Shown: piece by piece, positions 9,106-17,748 of the stretch
How the letters are laid out: the number at the start of each line of letters is the position of its first letter
Position numbering within the stretch: position 1 is the first letter of the stretch
Assembly: GCF_023169945.1 (NCBI RefSeq)
Contig: NZ_AP025591.1
Location: 186,001 to 250,000 of the forward strand
Length of the DNA stretch: 64,000 nucleotides
Direction of reading: 5' to 3'
DNA from: Anaeromyxobacter oryzae
GTDB lineage: Bacteria; Myxococcota; Myxococcia; Myxococcales; Anaeromyxobacteraceae
The notes under the pieces: generated by a model
Databases searched by the model: none
What the model was told of the DNA's origin: nothing
Seen by the model: only the letters and a program-made list of their open reading frames with translations
Program-made: the position numbers and the translations under genes

Positions 9106-9948
9106 ATGTGCACCTTCTGCGTGAAGCACGGCGACGGGAAGCGCTGGTACCTCGCCGCGGAGAGCTACGCCGCGGACCTCGAGTCGGACCTCCGCAGGCG
9201 CGGGTACATGGTCGACTTCGTCGGGGGCTTCGAGCGGTACCGCCGCGGGATCGAGGTGGGGCTCCGGGCGATCCGCCTCGCGCCGGAGCCGGTCCGGGCG
9301 GGCCTCGCGGAGGCGTTCTCGGAGCGGCAGCAGCGCGAGCACTTCGGCCAGCCGGTCCCGATCGAGCAGTGCGAGCGGATCTTCGCGATCGCCACGAACA
9401 TCACGCGCGTGCCCTGCGTCTGCCGCGGCGCCATGCGGAAGGGCTCGGACGCGGAGTCCTGCTGCATCGTGGCGACGGTGACGCCGCACGACGCCGTGCT
9501 CCGCGAGGTGTTCGCGCGCTACGAGCCGGGGCCCCGCGCGGAGGGCTTCGAGAAGCTCACGCCGGAGCAGGCTCTCGCGTACCTGCTGCGGTGCGAGGAG
9601 GGCGGGCTCGCGCACACCGTCTGGACCTTCGGGACGCCGTTCATCGCGGCGATCTGCAACTGCGATCTCCCGAGCGGCTGCATGGCGATGAAGGTCCAGC
9701 TCCAGGGCAAGGTCCGGGTGATGTGGCGCGGCGAGGACGTCGCCCGCCTCGATCCCGAACGCTGCTCCGGCTGCGGGCTGTGCCTCCCGCTCTGCCCGTT
9801 CGGCGCCCTCCGGAAGGCGGGGCCCCGCCAGATCGCCCTCGACCGGACCGCGTGCTGGGGCTGCGGCACGTGCCGGACCGGGTGCTCCCGCGACGCGCTC
9901 GCCCTCGAGCCGCGCGCGGACGCGCCGGACGTCGCGAACCTCTGGTGA
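9106..9948 (+). CDS. 4Fe-4S ferredoxin-type protein
   Basis: 280 aa, cytosolic. The C-terminus carries two [4Fe-4S] motifs, CSGCGLCLPLCP near residue 220 and CWGCGTCRTGCS near 249. The N-terminus begins MCTFCVKHG, and a central region has more cysteines (VPCVCRGAM, ESCCIV, CNCDLPSGC), so additional metal binding is likely. A ribosome site GAGGGGGG lies ahead of the ATG. The long N-terminal domain is conserved-looking but I cannot name it; the protein probably transfers electrons. It is divergent from the ABC-F gene. Confidence 0.82.
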   Translation: MCTFCVKHGDGKRWYLAAESYAADLESDLRRRGYMVDFVGGFERYRRGIEVGLRAIRLAPEPVRAGLAEAFSERQQREHFGQPVPIEQCERIFAIATNITRVPCVCRGAMRKGSDAESCCIVATVTPHDAVLREVFARYEPGPRAEGFEKLTPEQALAYLLRCEEGGLAHTVWTFGTPFIAAICNCDLPSGCMAMKVQLQGKVRVMWRGEDVARLDPERCSGCGLCLPLCPFGALRKAGPRQIALDRTACWGCGTCRTGCSRDALALEPRADAPDVANLW

Positions 9949-10092
9949 GCGCCCCTGCCCGGGCGCGCGGCAGACGGCCGCCCGGCGTCCCGCGCGGTTG
10001 CCGGCCCGTTCCGGGACGCCCCACGGGCCCGCGGGCGGCCTTCCCCCCCGGCGCACAATGGAACCGATCGACGATCCTACCCGGAGGTGGCC

Positions 10093-10572
10093 ATGATCCC
10101 CGTCCTCATCGAAACGCATCTGCGGGAACATCACCCGGACTACGAGCACCACGCGCACGCGCGTGCGCTGACCGCCCAGGAGCTCGCGGCCGCCGAGCAC
10201 GTGAGCGGCTACCGCGTCGCGAAGCCGGTCGTGGTCCGGCTGAACGGGAAGCTCGCCTTCGCGGTGGTCGCGGCGACCGACCGCGTGAGCCTCGGGACGC
10301 TCGAGGAGACCACCGCCTCCACGGCCGAGCTCGTCCCGGAGTCCGAGTTCTGGCCGACCTTCCGCCCGTGCGACCCCGGCGCCGAGCCGCCGCTCGCGCT
10401 GTTCGGGATCCCCATCTTCGTGGACGAGAAGCTGCTGCTCGAGCGGAAGCTCGTGATGCCGGCCGGCACCCACGAGGACGCGATCGTCCTCGAGACGGGC
10501 GAGTGGCTCCGCTGCGAGCAGGTGCAGCCGGTCGCGAACCTCGGGATCCGCGCGCCCGAGCTGAGGGCCTAG
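10093..10572 (+). CDS. YbaK/ProX-type aminoacyl-tRNA deacylase-like protein
   Basis: 159 aa. The YbaK fold hydrolyses mischarged aminoacyl-tRNAs. Seen: GYRVAKPVVVRLNGKLAFAVV followed by an acidic stretch and a strand-rich half with FGIPIFVDEKL, the usual order in this family. GGAGG at 10083-10087 sits five bases ahead of the ATG at 10093, which decides this start over the GTG at 10087 that overlaps the GGAGG. No fused tRNA synthetase is present. Its 3' end nearly touches the convergent DUF169 gene. Confidence 0.8.
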   Translation: MIPVLIETHLREHHPDYEHHAHARALTAQELAAAEHVSGYRVAKPVVVRLNGKLAFAVVAATDRVSLGTLEETTASTAELVPESEFWPTFRPCDPGAEPPLALFGIPIFVDEKLLLERKLVMPAGTHEDAIVLETGEWLRCEQVQPVANLGIRAPELRA

Positions 10573-10575
10573 CGG

Positions 10576-11367
10576 TCAGCCGCGGTCCTTCGCCTCCGGA
10601 TCGGCCCAGAGCTTCTCGAGCTCCTGGTAGGACTTCGGGAACTCGGCCTGGTAACGCAGGTACACCGGGATCGGATAGCGGACGCCGCCCGCGTGCGTCC
10701 CCTCGAGCCCCTTCACGACCTGCTCCGCCATCGCGAACGGGAAGGTGAAGGCCATCTCGTCGTCCGCGGTCATGCCGAAGATCCGGTCGCCGTAGCAGGG
10801 CAGGATGACCTGCGGCTTCTGCTGCCGGTGCGACCGGATCACGATGTCGGAGCAGTCGCCCCGTCCGGAGAACTCGCCACCGATCGCGCCGCCCTTCTCG
10901 AAGAGGCACGCGTTCAGCAGGCGGAGCACCTGGGCCGAGTTCCCGTAGACGAGCACCGTCTGCGGCACGAAGTCGATCCTCCCGAGCGGCCCCGCGACGA
11001 CCAGCCCCGTCTCGCCGGGCTCGTACTTCGCGAGCGCCTCCTCGAAGCGCGCGCCCGCCTCGCGGCACGACGCGTACATGCCGTCCGCCAGCGCACCCGA
11101 CGTGTAGTACTCGTTGCGCGGGGCGAACCCGAAGACGGCCTTCGCGATCGGGCAGGACAGGTCCTCTCCCCCCATCGCGAGCGTCCACCCGTACCGCCGC
11201 GCGAAGCCGATCCCCTGGCAGATGGCGACCTTCACCCCGAGGTGCTGCAGCGGCCGCTTCGCCTTCGGCGGGGCCGGCTCGCCCGGCGCGAGCGAACGGA
11301 TGCCGACCGGGAACGTGGACACCCGCAGGTGCTTCTCGAGCTGTGCGTTGAGCGTGGACGCGTCCAT
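10576..11367 (-). CDS. DUF169 family protein
   Basis: 263 aa, soluble. Features of the DUF169 (COG2043) family are visible: conserved cysteines in AICQGIGFARRYG and LSCPIAK, LPCYGDRIFG near the C-terminus, and a Gly-rich GRGDCSDIV. Members often occur near redox or methanogenesis-type genes; the function is not established. Start ATG at 11367 follows GAGGAGG. The frame stays open upstream, but that extension runs through two other minus-strand genes in a different frame and is not coding. Confidence 0.82.
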   Translation of the reverse strand: MDASTLNAQLEKHLRVSTFPVGIRSLAPGEPAPPKAKRPLQHLGVKVAICQGIGFARRYGWTLAMGGEDLSCPIAKAVFGFAPRNEYYTSGALADGMYASCREAGARFEEALAKYEPGETGLVVAGPLGRIDFVPQTVLVYGNSAQVLRLLNACLFEKGGAIGGEFSGRGDCSDIVIRSHRQQKPQVILPCYGDRIFGMTADDEMAFTFPFAMAEQVVKGLEGTHAGGVRYPIPVYLRYQAEFPKSYQELEKLWADPEAKDRG

Positions 11368-11465
11368 GCGCTCCTCCTCGCCGCGGCGCGCGGCGGAGGG
11401 AGGAGCGTAGCAGCGACGCGAGGCGGCCGTTCGAGGAGGCCCCGCCGGGGGCGCGCGGCCGCAGC

Positions 11466-11765
11466 CTAGGGCCCGGCCTGCGCCGGCTGGATGATGTCGG
11501 CCGGGGTGTCCATGTCGGCGAGCGCGTAGACCTGGTACCGGGCGAAGTTGTAGACGGGCGCCAGCGCGAGCAGGCGCTCGAGCTCCTCGTTGGAGTCCAC
11601 GTCGTAGATCCAGGCGCCGCCGTGCTTGCCGACGACGTGGTAGCGCTTGTCGAGCTTCTTCCGCGCGATGACGTCCTTCGCGTAATCCGGCATCCGCAGC
11701 ACCGCCTGGACGAGCGCGGGCGACATCCGCGGCACGTCGAGCTCCCACATCACCAGGAACTTCAT
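11466..11765 (-). CDS. Muconolactone isomerase-like ferredoxin-fold protein
   Basis: 99 aa. Compact alpha/beta-barrel monomer type: begins MKFLVMWELD and contains HVVGKHGGAWIYDVDSNEEL and LLALAPVYNFARYQVYAL, which follow muconolactone delta-isomerase and its many uncharacterised relatives. GGGAGG five to six bases before the ATG at 11765 fixes the start over an upstream in-frame ATG at 11798. No aromatic-degradation genes lie nearby, so the substrate is unknown. Confidence 0.74.
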   Translation of the reverse strand: MKFLVMWELDVPRMSPALVQAVLRMPDYAKDVIARKKLDKRYHVVGKHGGAWIYDVDSNEELERLLALAPVYNFARYQVYALADMDTPADIIQPAQAGP

Positions 11766-11882
11766 CGGGCCTCCCATCGCGGCCGGGACGCCCGGCATGC
11801 GGCCGGCCCGGCACGACGGTTGGAGGAATGGGAGGCTCGGGCGCGCCCGGCACGGCCCTCTGCGGTCGTGCGGCAGACCGCG

Positions 11883-12287
11883 TCAGGGCGGCGGCATGGG
11901 ATCGTCCTTGCGGTACGCCGACCCGCTGAACAGCGCGACGAGCGCGCCCGCCTCGTCGGTCACCCGCACGGTGCACGTCGACAGTCTGCGCGAGAGGGCC
12001 TCCTCGCGCGCCTCCGCGACGAGCCCGCCGCCGCGCGTCGCCTTGACGAACGAGATCGTCGCCGACACCGCGAGCGCCACCGTCCCGTGCGAGTTCGACG
12101 CGGCGGCGAAGGCGAGATCCGCGAGCGTGAAGACCACGCCGCCCTGCACGACGCCGGCCGCGTTGAGGTGCTGCGGCCCGAGCTCGAGGCGGGCGCGGGC
12201 GAAGCCCTCGCGCACCTCGACGAGCTCGATCCCGACGCCCGCCGCGAAGCGGTCGCCGGTCGAGAGGAACGTCCGGAGGTCGGCCAT
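11883..12287 (-). CDS. PaaI-type hotdog thioesterase
   Basis: 134 aa hotdog-fold protein. The core reads LNAAGVVQGGVVFTLADLAFAAASNS, equivalent to the HNxxGxxHGG...D catalytic segment of PaaI thioesterases, followed by strands TISFVKATRGGGLVAEAR and CTVRVTDEAGALVALFSGSAYR. It would hydrolyse acyl- or phenylacetyl-CoA-type thioesters in the cytosol. It lies upstream of the muconolactone-isomerase-like gene on the same strand. Confidence 0.84.
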   Translation of the reverse strand: MADLRTFLSTGDRFAAGVGIELVEVREGFARARLELGPQHLNAAGVVQGGVVFTLADLAFAAASNSHGTVALAVSATISFVKATRGGGLVAEAREEALSRRLSTCTVRVTDEAGALVALFSGSAYRKDDPMPPP

Positions 12288-12371
12288 GCGTCATCCTACC
12301 GCCCTCGCCCTCCCCATGCGGGCGCGCCGCGCCCCGGCACGCCGGAGGCGCCCGCGGTGTACGCTTCATCC

Positions 12372-12749
12372 ATGCGGACGCGCAGCGCAGCCTCGCTCGC
12401 CGCGATGGCCGTCGCGGTCGCCGGCGCCCTCGCCTGTCGCGCCGGCGGCTCGGCCTCGACGCACCCGTCCGCCCAGTCCCGCGCCGCCTCGGCGACGCCC
12501 GTCCGCGATCCGAGCGCCCACGGCACGACGCTCGACGTCCGCCCCGATCCCGGCGTCGAGCGCGTGACGGTGAAGCTCGCCCGCGGCCCCGACGGCGGCA
12601 TCAAGGTCCTCGAGTTCCTCTCTCCCGACCTGACGGACGCCGAGAAGGACGAGCTCCGCGCTGCCATCGAGCGCGGCGAGGCACGGCCCGAGTACGAGCC
12701 CGAGCGCCCCGCCTCGATCTGGACCACGACGGTGATCCGGCGCAGGTGA
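12372..12749 (+). CDS. Small lipoprotein of unknown function
   Basis: 125 aa. Signal peptide with lipobox AGALAC, then a Ser/Ala/Pro-rich spacer and a small domain (ERVTVKLARGPDGGIKVLEFLSPDLTDAEKDELRAAIERG). It should be lipid-anchored in the envelope. The family is not recognised. It runs head-to-head with the thioesterase gene, leaving a gap of 84 bases. Confidence 0.7.
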   Translation: MRTRSAASLAAMAVAVAGALACRAGGSASTHPSAQSRAASATPVRDPSAHGTTLDVRPDPGVERVTVKLARGPDGGIKVLEFLSPDLTDAEKDELRAAIERGEARPEYEPERPASIWTTTVIRRR

Positions 12750-12954
12750 GCCCGGCAGGGGACCCGGGCGCCCTCCACGACGCGCGAGCGACGACGACAC
12801 GGGTGTGCCGCGCGGTCACGCCAGCGGCGGCCGCCCGGCAGCGCAACACCTTGGCGCGACGGAGGAAATCCGGGCCGGCGCCGTGGTCCGCCCCATGCAA
12901 ACCCCTTCATTCGGCACCACGCGGCCGTTCGCCGCCACCGACCCGGAGCCCTCC

Positions 12955-13437
12955 ATGAGAACCCGCCAGCTCGCGCTCGCCCTCCTGCCCACCCTGCTCC
13001 TGCCGGCCTGCGTCTCCACGACCACGACCACCCGGACGTGGGGCGACCCGTACGCTCAGCGGGAGGAGTGGGTCCGGTACGGCCGCGTGGAGCAGGTGCG
13101 CGAGACGGTCCAGCGGCAGCAGGGCGATCCGGCTGCGGGCGCGGTCGCCGGCGCGATCATCGGCGGGCTCCTCGGCGCCGCCGTCGGCGGGCACACGCAC
13201 TACGACCGGTGGGGGTACGCGCACCGGAGCGGCGACGCGGGCAGCGCGGTGGTCGGCGCAGTCGGCGGCGCCGTGGTCGGCGCGGCCGCGAGCTCCGGCG
13301 CTGCCGAGGATCGGTTCTACGAGGTGTTCGTCCGCTTCGAGGACGGCGGCACCGAGACCTACACCTACCGTGGCGCCCTGCCCTTCCAGCCGGGCGACGC
13401 GGTGACGCTCACGCCACGCGGCCTCGTCCGCGGCTGA
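12955..13437 (+). CDS. Glycine-zipper outer-membrane lipoprotein
   Basis: 160 aa. Signal peptide MRTRQLALALLPTLLLPAC with a lipobox, a Thr-rich linker, then two glycine-zipper segments (AGAVAGAIIGGLLGAAVGG and AVVGAVGGAVVGAAAS) separated by a His/Tyr-rich stretch, and a strand-rich C-terminus. This resembles the 2TM glycine-zipper (SlyB/YMGG) lipoproteins of the outer membrane. Several ATGs lie upstream in frame, but only the one at 12955 begins the signal peptide. Confidence 0.8.
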   Translation: MRTRQLALALLPTLLLPACVSTTTTTRTWGDPYAQREEWVRYGRVEQVRETVQRQQGDPAAGAVAGAIIGGLLGAAVGGHTHYDRWGYAHRSGDAGSAVVGAVGGAVVGAAASSGAAEDRFYEVFVRFEDGGTETYTYRGALPFQPGDAVTLTPRGLVRG

Positions 13438-13461
13438 GCCGGACTTCCTCTGCCGTACGAC

Positions 13462-13493
13462 GGCCGGCGGCGCCCGCGCGGGCGCCGCCGGCC
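13462..13493. terminator. Perfect 32-base palindrome between convergent genes
   Basis: GGCCGGCGGCGCCCGC and its exact reverse complement abut to give a 16-bp GC stem. It lies 24 bases past the glycine-zipper lipoprotein stop and 67 bases before the end of the convergent lipoprotein gene. Probably a bidirectional transcription terminator; there is only a weak U-tract after it (GTTCCGTCTCC). Confidence 0.6.
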
Positions 13494-13560
13494 GTTCCGT
13501 CTCCACTCTGCGTCAGCGCGCCGGCGATGGCGCCCGCGGCTGCGGGACGGAGCGTGGCGG

Positions 13561-14163
13561 TCACGGCACGCAGGTGCCGGCCGGCGGCGTCAGCGTCCCG
13601 GAGCAGAGGTCGCCCGGGAGCGTGTACGCGCAGCTCGGCGCGTCGAACGAGCCGTTCACGGCTCCGCCGTTCGACAACGTCGCGTTCACGTTCCCCTGGA
13701 TGCGCCCGCCGCTCACGGACGTGATCGTCACCGTCCCGCCCGTCGCCTCCACATCGGTCGGGCTGCAGGACGCGTCGTTCTGGCTCACGATCACCGCCGC
13801 GTACTGAGTCTGCGTGGCGCTCGGCGAGGTCGTGATGGTGTAGGTCCCCGGCGTGACCGTCGCGGCGCCGAGCGGGTTCACGTTCACCGCGACGACGAAG
13901 ATGGACTTGGCGTTCTGCTTGTCCTGGCCGCGCTGGAAGTACCCGCACATGCCGGACTGGTCGGACGCGCCGACGGCCGCGAACGCCGCGCCGATCGACC
14001 CACCGGCGATGGGGCAAGTGATGGACTGCGTGACCGACGTGAACTGGTTCGCGGTGACGGCGATGGCGCCCGTCGCGGTGAGCGTCGAGCCCTTGCTGCT
14101 GCTCCCGCCGCAGGCGGCGAGCGCGAGGAGACCGGCGAGCGAAAGCGCGAGACGTCGGGCCAT
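13561..14163 (-). CDS. Lipoprotein of unknown function
   Basis: 200 aa. Signal peptide and lipobox ALAACGGSSS are clear. The mature part is rich in Thr, Ser, Val and Ala with few charges and six further cysteines in spaced pairs, typical of a disulfide-bonded beta-sandwich outside the cytoplasm. No family recognised. It converges on the glycine-zipper lipoprotein with a palindromic terminator between them. Confidence 0.75.
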   Translation of the reverse strand: MARRLALSLAGLLALAACGGSSSKGSTLTATGAIAVTANQFTSVTQSITCPIAGGSIGAAFAAVGASDQSGMCGYFQRGQDKQNAKSIFVVAVNVNPLGAATVTPGTYTITTSPSATQTQYAAVIVSQNDASCSPTDVEATGGTVTITSVSGGRIQGNVNATLSNGGAVNGSFDAPSCAYTLPGDLCSGTLTPPAGTCVP

Positions 14164-14308
14164 GTGCGTCCCTCCCCCCGGCGAAGCGCCGGTCAGGGAG
14201 AACGTAGGGCTCCGCCGCCGCCGCGCACCGCACGTTCGGGCGACCGGCGGGGGCGCCCCCGCGGAGGGCGCCCTGCGCGGTAGGGCCGGGCCGCGGGACG
14301 CCGCCCCG

Positions 14309-16078
14309 TCAGGCGACCTCGAGCCACTCGAACCACACCGGGTGGTTCGCCTTGTACCACTCGAGCACCTGGCGGATCCGGGCCTGCTTGTCCTTCGGCA
14401 TCACCTTGTCGTCCACGCGATCGAAGTGGACGCGGATGGTGTCGCCGTCGTGCTCGAGCGCCTGCGAGAGCATCGTCTGGAGCTCGTTCCGGATCCGGCC
14501 GGAGTCGGAGATCTTAACCGGGCGACGGGTCCAGTCGACGCCGGAGAGGAACCGGACGAGGAGCGGGCTGAAGACGTGGCGCATCTCCGAGACCGGCTCC
14601 ATGAGCCGGAACGTGAACGCCATCCGCGCGGACGCGTTCCGCGTCGCGAGCTGCGTCGTGACGCGGTAGAGCCCCTCGCCGACCTGCTCCACGCCCGGAG
14701 AGCCGGTGTACGGGTCGTCGCACATGTACCCGATGCTCGCGAGGACACCCCACTTCTTCTCCGGCAGGAAGTCGTCGGCGCGGATCACCCGCTGCTTGAG
14801 CGGCATGTTCGAGGAGGCCGCCTCCTCGATCGCCTCGGCGTAGGTCTTCACCTCGCCGGCCTCGAGCACGCGCCCGCCGAAGAGCTCGCCGACCCGCCGC
14901 GAGAAGTCCGGCGCCCGCGGGTCGAGCTGCATGAGCTTGCCCTCCTCGCCGCAGGGCAGCGCGAACTCGGGGGAGAAGACGGCCATCGTGCAGTCGACGT
15001 CGAGCACGGAGGAGAGGCTCGAGGCCTGCATCGCCTCCGCCGTCGCCGCGTATCCGTCGCAGAGGAACACGTGGGTCGCGCCGGCGGCGTCCTGCCAGCT
15101 GCCGACGAGGAACGTGGGGGCGTACGTGCCGGAGTCGGTGAAGACCTCGATCCCGGAGGGCGCCTTCCACCCGTCCTCGACGAGGTGCGCGCCGAGCGCC
15201 TTCCACTCCTCCCAGCGCTTGCCGAGGCGGCCCACGCGGCTCTTCCCGCGGAGCGTCCAGACGTGGACGTTCTTCCGCTCGATGCCGGGGTACGTCGCCT
15301 CGATCGCCTCCATCACCTGGTTTCGCGGCGTCCGGTAGTCGAGGAGCAGCGAGTCGCGCTCCGCCGACGCCGCCACGCGGCGCGGCAGCGTGAGGCACCC
15401 CATGTACGACTCGTAGGGGCGCGAGACGGTGAGCGGCGAGTCGAACAGGTGGAACACCGCCATGGGGCCGGTGAGCTTGCCCTCGGCGAAGCGCGAGGTG
15501 TTCTCGAGCGTGTCGACCGCGGCGCCCCAGAGCGTGATGCCCTTCTCCTGGAGCTTCGCGTAGAACTCCTCGAACGAGTGGTTCGGGTCGTTCAGCAGCT
15601 TGTGGACCAGGCGATCCACCTGGCGCGCCACCTCGGGCCGCGCGTAGACGCGCCCGAACCCGAGCAGCGGGTTCGCGCCCATCTCCGGCGTCTCGCCGGC
15701 CTTCGGCATGAGCCCCTCGCCGAGGCACACCATGATCGCGTGGTTCTCGGGGAGCGTGCGGGTGAGGTGCCAGAGGCCCTCGCTCATCACGTAGGCGCTG
15801 ATGGCGTCCGCGGACTTCTTCACCTGGTTGTAGGCGGCCTTGTCCTTCCCGGCCCCGGCACCGAACTCGCCGTAGAGGCGCGTGCCGAGCGCGGTCGCGG
15901 CCGACGTCATGGCGAGGCAGCGCGCGATGCCGCGCGGCGTGAAGCTGTGGGCGGAGACCGGGTCCGGCTGGTGCCGCTCCACCTCGACGTCCTCCAGCCA
16001 GAGGTGGAACCGCAGCAGCACGGGGCGGGTGTCGAAGGCCCACTGGGCGATGAGGTTGCGCTTGCGGGTGTCAGGCAT
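14309..16078 (-). CDS. Large conserved-looking protein of unknown function
   Basis: 589 aa, soluble, no signal peptide or membrane helix. Start ATG at 16078 (PDTRKRNLIAQWAFDTRP). Codon use is strongly coding with no neighbouring frame competing. Notable patches are LRFHLWLEDVEVERH, NHAIMVCLGEGLMPKAGET, FTDSGTYAPTFLVGSWQDA and HPVWFEWLEV at the end. I find no nucleotide-binding loop, metal motif or repeat and cannot name a family. It sits alone upstream of the sulfur cluster and is divergent from it. A weak -10-like TAGAAT lies at 16122-16127 on the minus strand. Confidence 0.8.
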   Translation of the reverse strand: MPDTRKRNLIAQWAFDTRPVLLRFHLWLEDVEVERHQPDPVSAHSFTPRGIARCLAMTSAATALGTRLYGEFGAGAGKDKAAYNQVKKSADAISAYVMSEGLWHLTRTLPENHAIMVCLGEGLMPKAGETPEMGANPLLGFGRVYARPEVARQVDRLVHKLLNDPNHSFEEFYAKLQEKGITLWGAAVDTLENTSRFAEGKLTGPMAVFHLFDSPLTVSRPYESYMGCLTLPRRVAASAERDSLLLDYRTPRNQVMEAIEATYPGIERKNVHVWTLRGKSRVGRLGKRWEEWKALGAHLVEDGWKAPSGIEVFTDSGTYAPTFLVGSWQDAAGATHVFLCDGYAATAEAMQASSLSSVLDVDCTMAVFSPEFALPCGEEGKLMQLDPRAPDFSRRVGELFGGRVLEAGEVKTYAEAIEEAASSNMPLKQRVIRADDFLPEKKWGVLASIGYMCDDPYTGSPGVEQVGEGLYRVTTQLATRNASARMAFTFRLMEPVSEMRHVFSPLLVRFLSGVDWTRRPVKISDSGRIRNELQTMLSQALEHDGDTIRVHFDRVDDKVMPKDKQARIRQVLEWYKANHPVWFEWLEVA

Positions 16079-16244
16079 GGATCTGTGGCTCCAGGGCCGC
16101 GGCCGGGGTGAAGGGGGCGCCATTCTAGAGGAAGTCGCGCGAAGCAGAAGAATCAGGAGGAGGCCGCAGGCGGGGGGCCGACGTAACGTACGCACAGTCC
16201 GCGTTCCGGCCCCTCGGCGGCGCCACGGCAGGGCCTGCGACGCC

Positions 16245-16297
16245 ATCCGCTAAAACGGACGTTCTGCTTGACGGGAGATCCGTCCGCCATCTAGGAT
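16245..16297 (+). promoter_or_regulatory. Promoter P1 and two operator copies, cysG-sir transcript
   Basis: Operator copy ATCCGCTAAAACGGAC at 16245-16260. A -35 box TTGACG follows at 16268-16273, an 18-base spacer, and -10 TAGGAT at 16292-16297. The -10 lies inside a second copy, GTCCGCCATCTAGGAT (16282-16297). The same 16-base element recurs before four other sulfur transcripts. The rest of the 311-base gap holds a GC-rich imperfect hairpin in the leader (16328-16355) and no gene. Confidence 0.72.
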
Positions 16298-16389
16298 GAA
16301 ATCGTCCTCGCGTCCCGGGCGCTCGCGGGGAGGTCCCGGCGACGCGGGCCCTCCCGGGCTCTCACCGTGCCGCGCGGCACCGGATCGAC

Positions 16390-17730
16390 ATGAGCGAGCC
16401 CCTCCTCCCGCTGTTCGTCAAGCTCTCCGGCCGCGACGTCCTGCTCGTCGGCGGCGGCGCGATGGCGACGGTGCGCGCGCGGCAGCTCGCGGAGGCCGGC
16501 GCGCGCATCACGGTGGTGGCGCCGGAGCTTCGCGACGAGGTCGCCGCGCTCGCGGCGGTCGTGCACCGGCGCGGCTTTGCGCCCGCGGATCTCGACGGCG
16601 CCTGGCTCGCCGTCGCGGCCGCGACCCCGGACGTGAACCGGGCCGTCGCCGAGGCGGCCGAGGCGAGGCGGATCCTCGTGAACGCCGTCGACGATCCGGA
16701 CCACGCCACCGTCTACACCGCGGGCGTCGTGCGCCGCGGGGGGGCCACGGTCGCGGTCTCGACCGGCGGCAAGGCGCCCGCCCTCGCCGGCCTCCTCCGC
16801 GAGGCGCTCGAGGCCGTCCTGCCCGACGACCTCTCCGCCTGGATGGACGCCGCCGAGGCCGCGCGCGCGGAGTGGAAGCGCGCACGGGTGCCGATGGCGA
16901 CGCGCCGCCCGCTCCTCCTCGAGCGGCTGAACGCGCTCTACGCCGGCGGGCGCGGCGCCGCGGCGACCCCGCCGCTCCCCGGCGGCTTCGTCTCCCTCGT
17001 CGGCGCAGGCCCCGGCGATCCCGGCCTCCTCACCCGGCGGGCGGCGGAGCGGCTCGGGCAGGCGGACGTCGTCCTCTACGACGCGCTCGTCGATCCGGCG
17101 GCCCTCGCGCTCGCGCCGCGCGCCCACTGCTTCCACGTCGGGAAGCGCGCGGGGCGCCCCAGCGTCTCGCAGCGTGCGATCGAGCGGCTCCTCGTGCGCG
17201 CCGCCCGCCGCGGCCAGCGCGTCGTGCGGCTGAAGTGCGGAGATCCCTTCGTGCTCGGGCGCGGCGGCGAGGAGGCGCTCGCGCTCGCCGAGGCCGGCGT
17301 GCCCTTCGAGATCGTGCCCGGCGTGACCTCCGCGATCGCCGCGCCCGCCCTCGCCGGCATCCCCGTCACGCACCGCGGGCTCGCGGCGGGCTTTGCCGTC
17401 GTCTCCGGCCACGCCGAGGGCACCTACGGCCCCCTCCTCGACGCCATCGCACCGGCGGCGCTCACGCTGGTGGTCCTCATGGGCGTCGGCGCCCGGGCTG
17501 GCATCGCGGCGCGGCTCCGCGCCCGCGGCTGGGATCCTGCGACGCCCGCCGCCGTCCTCCTCGGCGCGTCGAGCGTCGAGGCCTTCACCTGGACCGGCAC
17601 GCTCGCGGAGCTCGCCACCGCGCCGCTGCCCGGCGACCGCGCCCACCTCCCCGGCACCCTCGTCGTCGGCGCCGTCGCGGCCCTCGCAGCGGTCCGCGAG
17701 CGCCCCCGCGCAGCCGCCGGCGACCGCTGA
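16390..17730 (+). CDS. cysG: Siroheme synthase, fused dehydrogenase/ferrochelatase and methyltransferase
   Basis: 446 aa bifunctional or trifunctional enzyme that makes siroheme, the cofactor of sulfite reductase. Residues 1 to about 155 are the NAD-dependent precorrin-2 dehydrogenase/ferrochelatase (VGGGAMATVRARQLAEAGA; NAVDDPDHATVY). Residues about 200-440 are uroporphyrinogen-III methyltransferase (LVGAGPGDPGLLT, VRLKCGDPFVLGRGGEE, PGVTSAIAAPALAGIPVTHRG). Length matches enterobacterial CysG. It is first in a two-gene transcript with the sulfite reductase 18 bases downstream, an obvious functional pair under promoter P1. Confidence 0.95.
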   Translation: MSEPLLPLFVKLSGRDVLLVGGGAMATVRARQLAEAGARITVVAPELRDEVAALAAVVHRRGFAPADLDGAWLAVAAATPDVNRAVAEAAEARRILVNAVDDPDHATVYTAGVVRRGGATVAVSTGGKAPALAGLLREALEAVLPDDLSAWMDAAEAARAEWKRARVPMATRRPLLLERLNALYAGGRGAAATPPLPGGFVSLVGAGPGDPGLLTRRAAERLGQADVVLYDALVDPAALALAPRAHCFHVGKRAGRPSVSQRAIERLLVRAARRGQRVVRLKCGDPFVLGRGGEEALALAEAGVPFEIVPGVTSAIAAPALAGIPVTHRGLAAGFAVVSGHAEGTYGPLLDAIAPAALTLVVLMGVGARAGIAARLRARGWDPATPAAVLLGASSVEAFTWTGTLAELATAPLPGDRAHLPGTLVVGAVAALAAVRERPRAAAGDR

Positions 17731-17748
17731 GCCCGAAGGACCCCTGCC

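Noticed and set aside
6648-9113. 821-codon minus-strand frame joining RdgC-like and ABC-F regions
   Set aside because: Only the last 213 codons are RdgC-like; upstream it shadows the ABC-F gene.
10576-12369. 597-codon minus-strand frame extending the DUF169 gene upstream
   Set aside because: The extension crosses the muconolactone-isomerase-like and thioesterase genes in another frame; a ribosome site fixes the start at 11367.
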